Origin: Nitrosomonas sp. sh817
GTDB lineage: Bacteria > Pseudomonadota > Gammaproteobacteria > Burkholderiales > Nitrosomonadaceae
DNA: 64,000 nucleotides
Assembly: GCF_030908545.1 (NCBI RefSeq)
Contig: NZ_CP133083.1
Location: 2,613,691-2,677,690 of the forward strand
Direction of reading: 5' to 3'
Below, piece by piece: positions 56,322 through 64,000 of this stretch (its first letter is position 1; every line of letters begins with the position of its first letter). Both the position numbers and the translations under genes were made by a program. The notes under the pieces are model-generated. The model did not search any database and had not been told where the DNA came from. It saw nothing but the letters and a program-made list of their open reading frames with translations.

Positions 56322-56816
56322 TCAGGCATGACGCTCGTCATCAACCTGTATCAGATAGATCAGCGTTACAGCGATGATCATTACAAAACGGAACGCGGCT
56401 TGCTGACCATTGGCAACTTCCGATTGCCACATCAGAAACCATTCACCGCCGATGGTCATAAAACCCGTGAACCACAGCAGGAAGCCAAGAGTTAATCCCA
56501 GAATTGCCGTACTTTTCGCTTGATTAAAGGATGCGGGATCTTTGATGTTCCGGCACAAACGCCAGCCACCGAGCCAGCATAGCCCTGCAATCAGCGCTTC
56601 TACCGCAATGATAAAAATATACACGGCATGATGGATAAACGGTGAGTCGATGGCGCGCCACAGTCCTTTGTTATCCGGAAAAGTGGTATCCATCGTCAGT
56701 ACATGGCCGACAAAGAAAAAATTCGAGTCGTAATCGGTGATATTGCTGAATGCCACCAAGGTTGCAAAAAATGCAATCGACCAAACCAGTATGACTTTCG
56801 ATAGCCGCGTATACAT
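56322..56816 (-). CDS. DUF2165 membrane protein
   Basis: A 164-residue protein with four membrane segments and the DUF2165 pattern: AFFATLVAFSNITDYDSNF, VLTMDTTFPDNKGLWRAI, and GFMTIGGEWFLMWQS. Function unknown for the family. Converges with the GlcG-like gene and is 159 bases downstream of the Tim44-like gene on the same strand, with a terminator between. Confidence 0.85.
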   Translation of the reverse strand: MYTRLSKVILVWSIAFFATLVAFSNITDYDSNFFFVGHVLTMDTTFPDNKGLWRAIDSPFIHHAVYIFIIAVEALIAGLCWLGGWRLCRNIKDPASFNQAKSTAILGLTLGFLLWFTGFMTIGGEWFLMWQSEVANGQQAAFRFVMIIAVTLIYLIQVDDERHA

Positions 56817-56911
56817 GAGAAGAGCGCTGTCTCAATTCATTCAATACGAGTTAAGCGTCCATTGAGATACATCAATATTGCAGCATTCTAAGCACTGACT
56901 GATTGTTGAGA

Positions 56912-56948
56912 AACCTGGCCAGCAATGCAATGCTTTCCCGGCCAGGTT
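56912..56948 (-). terminator. Terminator after Tim44-like gene
   Basis: A perfect 9-bp stem AACCTGGCC (56912-56920) / GGCCAGGTT (56940-56948) with a 19-base loop, 28 bases past the stop of the Tim44-like gene on the minus strand and followed there by TTTCTC. Confidence 0.6.
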
Positions 56949-56975
56949 CGTGTTGAATAATTCTTGCGAATAATA

Positions 56976-57833
56976 CTAGGAAACTTGCTGAATACCGGCC
57001 AGTAACCAAGTAGCCTCTGGATCTTTCAGATCTTTCTGCACATGCCAGATTTCATCAAACGCTTCAGGCTCGCCATCCGGCAAATCACGCAGTTGCCCGG
57101 TAAAGCGGACACTGGCAATCGCCATGTCGCTGGTCGTCTCGACTTCCAGCAGATTGGCATCAATAAACATGACTTCGGTTTGTTGCGGCTCATCTCCGCG
57201 TTCTTGAATTTGCGCGCTGATTTCAGCGAGCATTTCCGTAGTCGCAAAATCACGGATTTCGTTAATATCGCCACGGTCATTCGCAGCCTGTAAACGGATA
57301 AACGAGGCTTTAGCGTTGCGCAAGAAAGGCTCTACCTTGAAGTCAGCAGGAATATTCGGCTGATTTGACGAGCTGTCGCTGGCTGTTGTTGCCCCTCCGG
57401 CAAACGGAGGTGTTTGAAAACGATCCGGTGTCGCAGTATTCATGCCGGAATATTGCATGGAAGCGGCTTGTCCGTCAGTTCTGGGTTTGCGCAGCATACG
57501 GATAATGAAAAATACTGCGCCTATCAATAACGCTAAAACAACAAAATCCATCATATTGATATTCTCAAACGCACCACCCATGAAAAGCGCTGCCAATAGA
57601 CCACCGGCTGCCAGACCAGCCAATGCGCCGCCCCATTTGCTGCCGCCAGAAGCCGCCGCCGCTGGTGCGGCAGCAGGCGCTTGTTGTGGCGTCGGTGTTG
57701 CTTGCTGTTTGTTTACGGCTTGACGTTGTGTGCCGATATTTTTACCACCGCCCATGCGCTTTGCTTCTGCGTCGAAGGCGAGCAATCCAAAACTGAGAAA
57801 AGCCAGTGTCAGAAAGGTGAGTGTTTTTTTCAT
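56976..57833 (-). CDS. Tim44-like domain membrane protein
   Basis: About 285 residues from ATG 57831-57833 (MKKTLTFLTLAFLS); a longer frame to 57896 has no support. A signal sequence is followed by an Ala/Pro/Gln-rich linker, glycine-rich membrane segments (GGALAGLAAGGLLAALFMGG and MMDFVVLALLIGAVFFIIRM), and a C-terminal Tim44-like domain (VEPFLRNAKASFIRLQAAND to the end). In bacteria the domain's role is unclear. Confidence 0.85.
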   Translation of the reverse strand: MKKTLTFLTLAFLSFGLLAFDAEAKRMGGGKNIGTQRQAVNKQQATPTPQQAPAAAPAAAASGGSKWGGALAGLAAGGLLAALFMGGAFENINMMDFVVLALLIGAVFFIIRMLRKPRTDGQAASMQYSGMNTATPDRFQTPPFAGGATTASDSSSNQPNIPADFKVEPFLRNAKASFIRLQAANDRGDINEIRDFATTEMLAEISAQIQERGDEPQQTEVMFIDANLLEVETTSDMAIASVRFTGQLRDLPDGEPEAFDEIWHVQKDLKDPEATWLLAGIQQVS

Positions 57834-57964
57834 CGTTGTCTCCCAAACTGTTATTGAAAAAAAAGAGTATAGCATCCGGTTTGCGTTACCAGCCATACCG
57901 GACTAATTTGATAGTAAATTCCAAAAAAAATTGCAAATGGGCTCGCAACGCATTTCCCATGCTG

Positions 57965-58435
57965 TCAACGCAGCAGGACTAAACGAGGCACGGCATCCTC
58001 AGCCATCCATAAAATGGCATTCTGAGAATACTTTTGCCCGATGAATTTAGCGGTATCGAAATCCAAACCCGCCACAAAGAAGCTTTTTTCGACGGGCCAA
58101 TGCCCCGATGGGTCGAGGTTAATGCCTTCAATAATAGGGTAAGACCGGTGGATTAATAATTTACGTAGCGAGCGATGCGCTGTTTCGTTTTCGTCATGAC
58201 CCAATTGCTGGCTGTAAGGGTTGTAAGCGCTAATAATTGCCGCGCGAGTACATTTAAGTTCGTTTAGAAGATCTGAAAGGGATCGTGAAAATTGACCGAT
58301 TCGCAGTGCGATTGATCCCGGCCCGGTGTCTATCCGGTAAATTGCATGGTGATAACTATCAACAAGATCGCAAGCTATTGCAGATGAAGCCACCGGAATT
58401 TCATCGGAAGCATTACAACAATTATCAACGTGCAT
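57965..58435 (-). CDS. DUF3293-like hypothetical protein
   Basis: About 156 residues from ATG 58433-58435 (MHVDNCCNASDE), which overlaps the cytochrome gene's end by 11 bases; ATGs two and four codons upstream are also possible. Features of the DUF3293 family are CTRAAIISAYNPYSQQLG, EGINLDPSGHWPVEKSFFV and the final QNAILWMAEDAVPRLVLL. No function is known. Confidence 0.7.
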   Translation of the reverse strand: MHVDNCCNASDEIPVASSAIACDLVDSYHHAIYRIDTGPGSIALRIGQFSRSLSDLLNELKCTRAAIISAYNPYSQQLGHDENETAHRSLRKLLIHRSYPIIEGINLDPSGHWPVEKSFFVAGLDFDTAKFIGQKYSQNAILWMAEDAVPRLVLLR

Positions 58436-58982
58436 GATCATGGTGCTCATGATCCGCCGCATGGTCCCGGGTTGAATGCGTCAGTTCCTTATATTGCGCT
58501 TGGGTCATGCCGCTCATTTTAAAAATAAACGCCACCATCGCCCAAATGGTCGCATCGTCGTGACTCAATCCCCAAGACGGCATAGCGGTCATTTTAATGC
58601 CATTTTTGATAACCCAAAAATAACCCCTTGCCAGATCCAGCATTTCGGCTTGATTACTGATTGTTTCTCGTTGAGAAAAAACAGGCGCCTGCGGATAAAG
58701 TCCGATCGACAGTTCAGTCGGCTCCATGCCGGGAGCTAAATGACAGCCTGTGCACATTGCATGGTAGTGCGTGGCGCCGATCCTAATCATATCGCCGCTA
58801 TCCAGCGGTGGAACTTCGATATCCTTTGCGTGCGCATTGATAGAACTGATCCGGATCCACTCAATTAACTTTTCTGTAATAGGCCAGTGCTTTTCTGTGG
58901 CAGCAAAGTTATAGACGCCGGAACTGATGGTAATTGCAGCTAATGCTAGCGATATCAACATCAAACTAAGGAATTTTTTCAT
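58425..58982 (-). CDS. c-type cytochrome with histidine-rich tail
   Basis: A 185-residue exported monoheme cytochrome. A signal or membrane anchor covers residues 1-25; the heme motif CTGCH is at residues 77-81 (HYHAMCTGCHLAPG), and the distal methionine is probably in MTAMPSWGLSHDD. The tail HSTRDHAADHEHHDHAR is unusually rich in His and Asp and may bind a metal. It is followed by, and overlaps, the DUF3293-like gene. Confidence 0.88.
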   Translation of the reverse strand: MKKFLSLMLISLALAAITISSGVYNFAATEKHWPITEKLIEWIRISSINAHAKDIEVPPLDSGDMIRIGATHYHAMCTGCHLAPGMEPTELSIGLYPQAPVFSQRETISNQAEMLDLARGYFWVIKNGIKMTAMPSWGLSHDDATIWAMVAFIFKMSGMTQAQYKELTHSTRDHAADHEHHDHAR

Positions 58983-59299
58983 TTAGTCACCTTGCGCAGT
59001 GTTTTTGTGTCCGAATTGCCGGCCAAATTCATACCATTAAAATAAGAAAGCGCTACACAATCCGCCAGTAATATAAAATGCAAGAAAAGCTGAGTACAGC
59101 ACACGAAACCAAATTCGTCGCAGGCGCGTCAAGCGCTAATTACCACGGCAACTCGATTGCAAAACAAAAAATCAACGTTTCCATAGTACTTCTATTCCAG
59201 CCCGTAATCAAACGACATTCTGTTAGACTGCTAGAAACATTGTCTATTTCAGCGGATAACGCTATGCTGATAACTTATATTATTATTTTTCTGTAAAGT
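58983..59299 (+). promoter_or_regulatory. Intergenic region with candidate rpiA promoter
   Basis: About 317 bases between the divergent cytochrome gene and rpiA. The best rpiA promoter candidate is TTGTCT (59240-59245), a 17-bp spacer and TATGCT (59263-59268). An open frame at 59078-59296 has no ribosome site or recognisable content. Nothing else is seen. Confidence 0.4.
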
Positions 59300-59971
59300 A
59301 TGATGGCTACGATGACACAAGATGAACAAAAGAGAGCAGTTGCAGCAGCGGCAATTCAACATATTCCAGTCGGTTGTATTGTAGGAGTCGGTACGGGGTC
59401 TACAGCGAATTATTTCATTGATGAACTTGCAAAAATAAAACACAAAATTGAAGGCGCAGTTGCAAGTTCGGATGCGACGGCTCAGCGTCTTAAAAGTCAC
59501 GGCATTGAAGTGTTGGATCTGAATAATGTTGTTGACTTGCCCGTGTATGTTGATGGAGCCGACGAAATTACCGAACATCTGCATATGATCAAAGGCGGCG
59601 GTGGCGCTCTAACACGGGAAAAAATTGTTGCAGCAGTTGCACGTAAATTTGTATGCATTACCGATCAAACTAAGTTGGTCAACATTCTTGGGGAATTCCC
59701 ATTGCCGATTGAAGTTATTCCAATGGCCCGTAGTTATGTTGCACGCGAGATTGTCCATTTAGGCGGGCACCCGGCATTACGCCAAGGTTTTATAACTGAT
59801 AATGGTAATGTCATTTTGGACATTCATGGTTTGCAAATTATGAATCCTGTAGAACTTGAAGCAACTCTTAATCAGATTACAGGCATTGTAACCAACGGGC
59901 TTTTTGCACGACGCCCAGCCGATACTTTATTGCTGGGAACCGATAATGGTGTACGTACTATAACTGCTTGA
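59300..59971 (+). CDS. rpiA: Ribose-5-phosphate isomerase A
   Basis: A 223-residue enzyme interconverting ribose-5-phosphate and ribulose-5-phosphate; important for the Calvin cycle and pentose phosphate pathway. Signatures: [40 protein letters not shown] (abridged here to YVDGADEI and [11 protein letters not shown]) and the catalytic Glu/Asp in between. Start at ATG 59300; ATG 59303 is possible. Confidence 0.96.
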   Translation: MMATMTQDEQKRAVAAAAIQHIPVGCIVGVGTGSTANYFIDELAKIKHKIEGAVASSDATAQRLKSHGIEVLDLNNVVDLPVYVDGADEITEHLHMIKGGGGALTREKIVAAVARKFVCITDQTKLVNILGEFPLPIEVIPMARSYVAREIVHLGGHPALRQGFITDNGNVILDIHGLQIMNPVELEATLNQITGIVTNGLFARRPADTLLLGTDNGVRTITA

Positions 59972-60029
59972 TAGGTATCAGCTGTTCCGATTCGTATATT
60001 TCATCTTGAAATGACAAAGGCTACATTTT

Positions 60030-60737
60030 ATGGCAAACAAAGAACATATCTCTAAGCAGTTCGATGCAGATCTCGAAGAAGTACGTACGCGTGTTCTGCA
60101 AATGGGTGGTTTTGTCGAAGAACAGATCGAATATGCCATTGACGCGCTGACCAGCGGAAATGAGGAATTGATCGATCAAGTTATCACGCGAGATCATCGA
60201 GTGAATGCTATGGAAGTATCCATTGATGAAATTTGCAATCAGATTATTGCACGTCGGCAACCTACAGCAAGTGACTTGCGTTTGATTATGATGGTCATAA
60301 AAACCATTACCGATCTGGAACGTATCGGTGATGAAGCCGCGAAAATTGCGCGTATGGCTAAATTAATCTATTCCTCGGATCGGATGCATATTCCACGTTT
60401 TAATGAGATTAAACATGTCGCAAGTATCGCGATGGATATGCTGCATAAGGCACTTGACTCATTTGCACGACTGGATTTAAACGCAGCCGCACAAATTGTC
60501 AGGCAGGATGAATTCGTTGATGAAGAATTTCGCTCTATTCTGCGGCAATTAATTACATTTATGATGGAAGACCCTAGAAAAATCTCCACGTGCCTGGAGA
60601 TTGTGTTTATTGCCAAAGCTATTGAGCGCATCGGAGACCATGCCAAGAATATGTCGGAATATGTCGTGTATATGGTAAAGGGTAAAGATGTGCGCCATGT
60701 AACGGCGGATCAGATTGAGCAAGAAATTAGAGAATAA
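60030..60737 (+). CDS. phoU: Phosphate signalling protein PhoU
   Basis: A 235-residue protein with two PhoU three-helix repeats; metal-cluster motifs E/DxxxD appear as TDLERIGDEAAKIARMA and IERIGDHAKNMSEYVVYM. PhoU links the Pst transporter to the PhoR sensor and represses phosphate starvation genes. No pst genes are nearby. A strong ribosome site is lacking; ATG 60030 fits the family start (KEHISKQFDADLEEV). Confidence 0.95.
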   Translation: MANKEHISKQFDADLEEVRTRVLQMGGFVEEQIEYAIDALTSGNEELIDQVITRDHRVNAMEVSIDEICNQIIARRQPTASDLRLIMMVIKTITDLERIGDEAAKIARMAKLIYSSDRMHIPRFNEIKHVASIAMDMLHKALDSFARLDLNAAAQIVRQDEFVDEEFRSILRQLITFMMEDPRKISTCLEIVFIAKAIERIGDHAKNMSEYVVYMVKGKDVRHVTADQIEQEIRE

Positions 60738-60802
60738 GCAGAGTTCACGCTAAGCAACACGCTTCCTTCCGACAATTTTCTCTAAAGAAGCTATCTTTTA
60801 AA

Positions 60803-61264
60803 CTAGCGATTCCAACAATCCGCGATATTACCATCGGCGCCTTGCACGCCTGTATGTGTCAACGTAAGCGTTCCACAGATATCGCCCGCCATCGTCCCGG
60901 TCGGAATTGCTTGGAGGATAAATGTATTGTCCGTTACCGCTTGCAATGAAATATTATATTGAGCTGTTCCATTTCTGGGTGATTGTGTAAGCGGCAAAGC
61001 AACCGCGATATCGTCTCCCCCTCTATTCGCAACACCATCCGCTCCTACAGTCGCGTCATATTGATTATTTTGTGTATAAAAACGTTCCATGAATTGTGCA
61101 TTCTCATAGAGCAACGATTTGGCGACAGCGCGGTTAGACTGCCTTACATAATTTTGGTAGGAAGGTAAAGCAACCGATGCAAGGATACCTAAAATAGCGA
61201 CGGCAACCATTAACTCAATTAATGTAAATCCCGTCACTTTGATAGAAGAAAATTTTAAATTCAT
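60803..61264 (-). CDS. pilE: Type IV pilin PilE-like protein
   Basis: A 153-residue type IV pilin. The prepilin peptidase site is after Gly12 (VTGFTLIELMVAVAILGILA), with Phe as first mature residue and Glu5 conserved. The C-terminal disulfide pair is CGTLTLTHTGVQ...NIADCW. It is placed directly after pilY1 on the same strand, as the minor pilin of the pilY1 cluster is. Confidence 0.9.
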   Translation of the reverse strand: MNLKFSSIKVTGFTLIELMVAVAILGILASVALPSYQNYVRQSNRAVAKSLLYENAQFMERFYTQNNQYDATVGADGVANRGGDDIAVALPLTQSPRNGTAQYNISLQAVTDNTFILQAIPTGTMAGDICGTLTLTHTGVQGADGNIADCWNR

Positions 61265-61311
61265 AGTTCTCGCAATATTAAGAATTAAATAAATATTTTT
61301 TGACTCGACTA

Positions 61312-64000
61312 TTATTGAATAAGCTCACGCCAAGTAATCCTGCCTCGCAGCCCCGCCGCGCCTTTTGCAGTAGTGGCTTGATTTAATAAACCGTCTGCTT
61401 GCGAATAAACGAGAATATCATGTGACTCATCCGAGTGTCCTCTAATACGCGTAACGCCGCCCACGGAAAATCCGATTTCAATACCTGCGGATAAACCATC
61501 GTCGAGTGCCAGAACTCGATTTCTATTGGTATCAAATGCTGGAAATGGCAGCATCCCGCCCGTCAAATAGTTGATAGCATTAACAAACCCTCTACCACCA
61601 AAATCACAGGGTGACGCAGACGGCACGATCGTGTTAAAAACCAGAATGCCATCCTCCAAGTTGGGAATGCCTGTGAGTCTCTCACCGCTAACTGGTAAAT
61701 CAATGTACCAGCCTTTAACCGTTGTCGAGTATGGCACGGCATTCTGTGTCAGTGTTCTTACGGAGGAGGCATCAGTCATTACTTGTTGAACAAGTGAGCT
61801 TACTGCTACGGTTGCAGTTGTATTGTTATCCCAGACACCATAAATGGATTGGGTATTGATAGTCGTTGTATCTGCTGTCTCCAAATATTTGCCTGTTCCG
61901 AATAGGACAAGTTGCCCCCCTTTTGGATGAAAACTTACCGAAGGCGGAGAAATAATCGGCTTGGATGTACCCGATGAAAATAAGGGCGCACCGCTAATAG
62001 CAACTTTCCAGCTTGCCGGAGAAGATGTGCTGACATCGAATTTCCATAAGTTCCCTTTGAAATCACCGGCGTAGATCACATCAACTTTCCCATTTCCATT
62101 CGAATCAAATGGAGTTGGCGTGGAAAGACCGTTTCCTGTCCCAGCATCGGCGATCAACTTTATATAATCTGTACCTAATGTCCAAGAACCATCTTCTCCA
62201 CCAGAAATAAATAAAATATAAAGAACTGCTTTACCCCCCGTACTGTTATAACCATTACCGACAATCACAGCCCATTGATTATTCTCCATTTTAACGATCT
62301 GCATCGATTGACTGTTAAATGGATTGATTTGCGGAAGATTGTGGCTATAACCCATATCCGCATCATCATTACTCGTGAATTCCCATAACAATAAACTGGC
62401 CGCATTCGCTGCAGTAAAAGTTGGAGCTGATTTTGCCGCATCTGCAGGATTAGTCACATCCAATGCAAAATATCCCTGCCCGCCTCCATTTAAGCCACTA
62501 ACTAGTAAAGTTCTCCATGTCGAAGTAGCGCTCGAATAAACATCTCCCATCATTGGAGAGCCATCAACAAAATATCGATGATTTGAAGTGTAGTTTTTAT
62601 CAGTTAGCCTACTCAGATTCTCATAGGTTGTGCTAGGTACATAGACTAGTAATTCCTTGCCGGCATCCGCGCTGGTGCATCCAGGTGTCACGCCAGGTAT
62701 ACAGGCATTAAACCCGTGTAACATTCCATCGTTAGCCCCCACGTATATCATGGGTACACGATCTTTATAATTATTTTTAAAAGCTGCATACCCAGGATGA
62801 TCCACATTGGAATAACCAGCAATCGGTTTCCCTACATAAAGTGGACCAGAGTTAATAATATCGCCCAGTTTACTTGTTGGACGAACACGAAAATTATTAA
62901 CAGCCGTTGAACTAGCGCAAGTGAATGTTCCGCTTGCATTTTCACGTGCTGCGTCTCCTCGCAGAAATGCTACTCTTTCAGGCCCGCAGTTATCAATAAC
63001 ACCCGATGCATTTTTGTTGAGCAGATCTTTTTGTGCAGAAGTTAAATTGCCATACTCGAATGAAACCCCATCACTACTACTGCCTTTTGTAATAATTACT
63101 CGAGAAGAAGGGCTTATTGATCCCGAAGCAAGAGATATTTCTCCGGCATTCCATTCAGTTGTACCCATTACACCTGAGGAGTTGATCGGAATTGACAGAA
63201 GCTGGCCACTCCAGTCGCCACTATTAAATTTTGCCTGATATACACGACCATTTGTCGTTAATGAGTTGGAATTGGCTGCTACTGCCGAAGCAGAACCAGT
63301 TCTGGCAACAATAGTTCTTAGAGCATTCGTTAACGCATTCGTAAATGCTGTTGGATCAGCGGCGCTAAAAAACTCTCCACGGCTATTTACCGCGGCATGC
63401 CATAAATCATCAATTTTATTCGCATCATTTAAGATTGGGTCCGGCCAGGTCTCCGCCCCAGTTGGTATTGAAGAGCGGGAACCTTGAACACCCAAACCGA
63501 CGGTAAAATTCACCAAATGCTGCCAGAAAGCTGGATCATGCGGGTTAGTTGGCACTTTATTGGGTAAATCTGTACGCAAATCGCTCTTCCAATAGCGCAT
63601 TGCCACATCGGCCAGCGTGTTGCTATACGCATCCGAATAGGGAAGCGCCGGAACATAACTATAACTCGCGGGAACGGCCGGAGAAGAGTCATTGACGATT
63701 GAGCTACCAGACTCATTATCGGAGTTATTCACGCTCGTGAAGGAAGTCTCGGACCAATAACCATCCGTCATCAAAATATTATAATTTTGCCGGCATACGT
63801 GCTGAGTACCACCAGTCGATCCCGGTGTTTGTCCCCAAGGCCCTTTATCATCCGCTCGTTTAAAATACTCACCGACCGCCATTAATGCTTCCCGGAGCGG
63901 CGTACCTTCTGCCGGAATATCATGATCATAAAGATTATTAAAAAAATTTGTTCGATCGGTTCCGGTAAATTGCCGGACACCAGTTTTTACAACGGTTGTT
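61312..64000 (-). CDS. pilY1: PilY1/PilC-like type IV pilus adhesin (5' cut by window)
   Basis: The frame is open to the window end (upstream of Met 63882 it continues TDRTNFFNNLYDHDIPAEG and GTPLREAL), so at least 896 C-terminal residues are present and the N-terminus is outside. The visible part includes a von Willebrand A-like end (YNILMTDGYW), then the PilY1 beta-propeller (PMIYVGANDGMLHGFNA, WRTLLVSGLNGGGQGYFALD, VIYAGDFKGNLWKFD). A calcium-binding DSNGNGKVD loop precedes the last of these, as in Pseudomonas PilY1, where it controls pilus retraction. pilE follows by 47 bases. Confidence 0.92.
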   Translation of the reverse strand, partial: TTVVKTGVRQFTGTDRTNFFNNLYDHDIPAEGTPLREALMAVGEYFKRADDKGPWGQTPGSTGGTQHVCRQNYNILMTDGYWSETSFTSVNNSDNESGSSIVNDSSPAVPASYSYVPALPYSDAYSNTLADVAMRYWKSDLRTDLPNKVPTNPHDPAFWQHLVNFTVGLGVQGSRSSIPTGAETWPDPILNDANKIDDLWHAAVNSRGEFFSAADPTAFTNALTNALRTIVARTGSASAVAANSNSLTTNGRVYQAKFNSGDWSGQLLSIPINSSGVMGTTEWNAGEISLASGSISPSSRVIITKGSSSDGVSFEYGNLTSAQKDLLNKNASGVIDNCGPERVAFLRGDAARENASGTFTCASSTAVNNFRVRPTSKLGDIINSGPLYVGKPIAGYSNVDHPGYAAFKNNYKDRVPMIYVGANDGMLHGFNACIPGVTPGCTSADAGKELLVYVPSTTYENLSRLTDKNYTSNHRYFVDGSPMMGDVYSSATSTWRTLLVSGLNGGGQGYFALDVTNPADAAKSAPTFTAANAASLLLWEFTSNDDADMGYSHNLPQINPFNSQSMQIVKMENNQWAVIVGNGYNSTGGKAVLYILFISGGEDGSWTLGTDYIKLIADAGTGNGLSTPTPFDSNGNGKVDVIYAGDFKGNLWKFDVSTSSPASWKVAISGAPLFSSGTSKPIISPPSVSFHPKGGQLVLFGTGKYLETADTTTINTQSIYGVWDNNTTATVAVSSLVQQVMTDASSVRTLTQNAVPYSTTVKGWYIDLPVSGERLTGIPNLEDGILVFNTIVPSASPCDFGGRGFVNAINYLTGGMLPFPAFDTNRNRVLALDDGLSAGIEIGFSVGGVTRIRGHSDESHDILVYSQADGLLNQATTAKGAAGLRGRITWRELIQ

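Noticed and set aside
59078..59296. A small open frame upstream of rpiA
   Set aside because: No ribosome site, no recognisable sequence, and it covers the likely rpiA promoter.
1..64000. tRNA, rRNA or known riboswitches
   Set aside because: I looked in the gaps over about 100 bases and saw no tRNA cloverleaf, rRNA segment or riboswitch core that I could support by eye; a covariance model scan would settle this.

Overview
The window looks like a chromosomal segment of a betaproteobacterium of the Nitrosomonadaceae, most likely a Nitrosomonas species. This is an inference from gene content and order: a rpsB-tsf-pyrH-frr-uppS-cdsA-dxr-rseP-bamA-skp-fabZ block, glyA-nrdR-ribD, a RegBA redox two-component pair, a PEP-CTERM protein, and a CRISPR protein of the family first named after Nitrosomonas europaea locus NE0113. 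No tRNA or rRNA gene was recognised.

Layout. (1) 1-9.2 kb is an accessory metal/toxicant region: arsB (cut by the window start)-arsD-arsA on the plus strand, facing a tightly packed minus-strand series merR-crcB-DUF190-MFS-ACR3-small Cys protein. A divergent tpm-TauE pair sits behind a 19-bp-spaced MerR-type promoter. (2) 9.4-14.3 kb holds a secreted phytase-like protein, a broken phoH gene and a PEP-CTERM protein. (3) 14.7-35.1 kb is core: glyA, nrdR, ribD, regBA, the rpsB-to-rnhB envelope/translation cluster (without lpxD, lpxA and lpxB between skp and rnhB), slyD and mutS. Three full copies of a ~147-bp palindrome-ended repeat lie in the gaps.

(4) 35.6-53.5 kb is a complete type III-A CRISPR-Cas locus, all on the plus strand except one insertion sequence. 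It opens with an unusual adaptation set, cas2-cas1-cas1'-cas2', where cas1' encodes a shorter Cas1-like protein lacking the catalytic residues; an IS200-like element sits in its 3' tail. Then come cas6, an NE0113-family CARF protein (putative ring nuclease), cas10, csm2, csm3, a vapB-vapC toxin-antitoxin pair fused seamlessly into the operon, csm4, csm5 (with a long coiled-coil tail), a Csm6-like CARF-HEPN protein and a Card1/Can2-like CARF-nuclease. The array of 43 repeats and 42 spacers follows directly. Several spacers read as antisense to plausible coding sequence, one across a ribosome binding site and start codon, which fits RNA targeting. Cas10 would make cyclic oligoadenylate upon target binding, the CARF proteins would respond to or remove it, and Cas6 would cut the pre-crRNA.

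(5) 53.9-64 kb returns to housekeeping: cysteine synthesis (cysK-cysE), a GlcG/HbpS-like protein, membrane and Tim44-like proteins, a c-type cytochrome, rpiA, phoU, and a type IV pilin followed by a PilY1-like adhesin that runs off the window end. The most interesting parts are the double adaptation module with a catalytically dead Cas1 paralogue and the toxin-antitoxin pair inside the csm operon.
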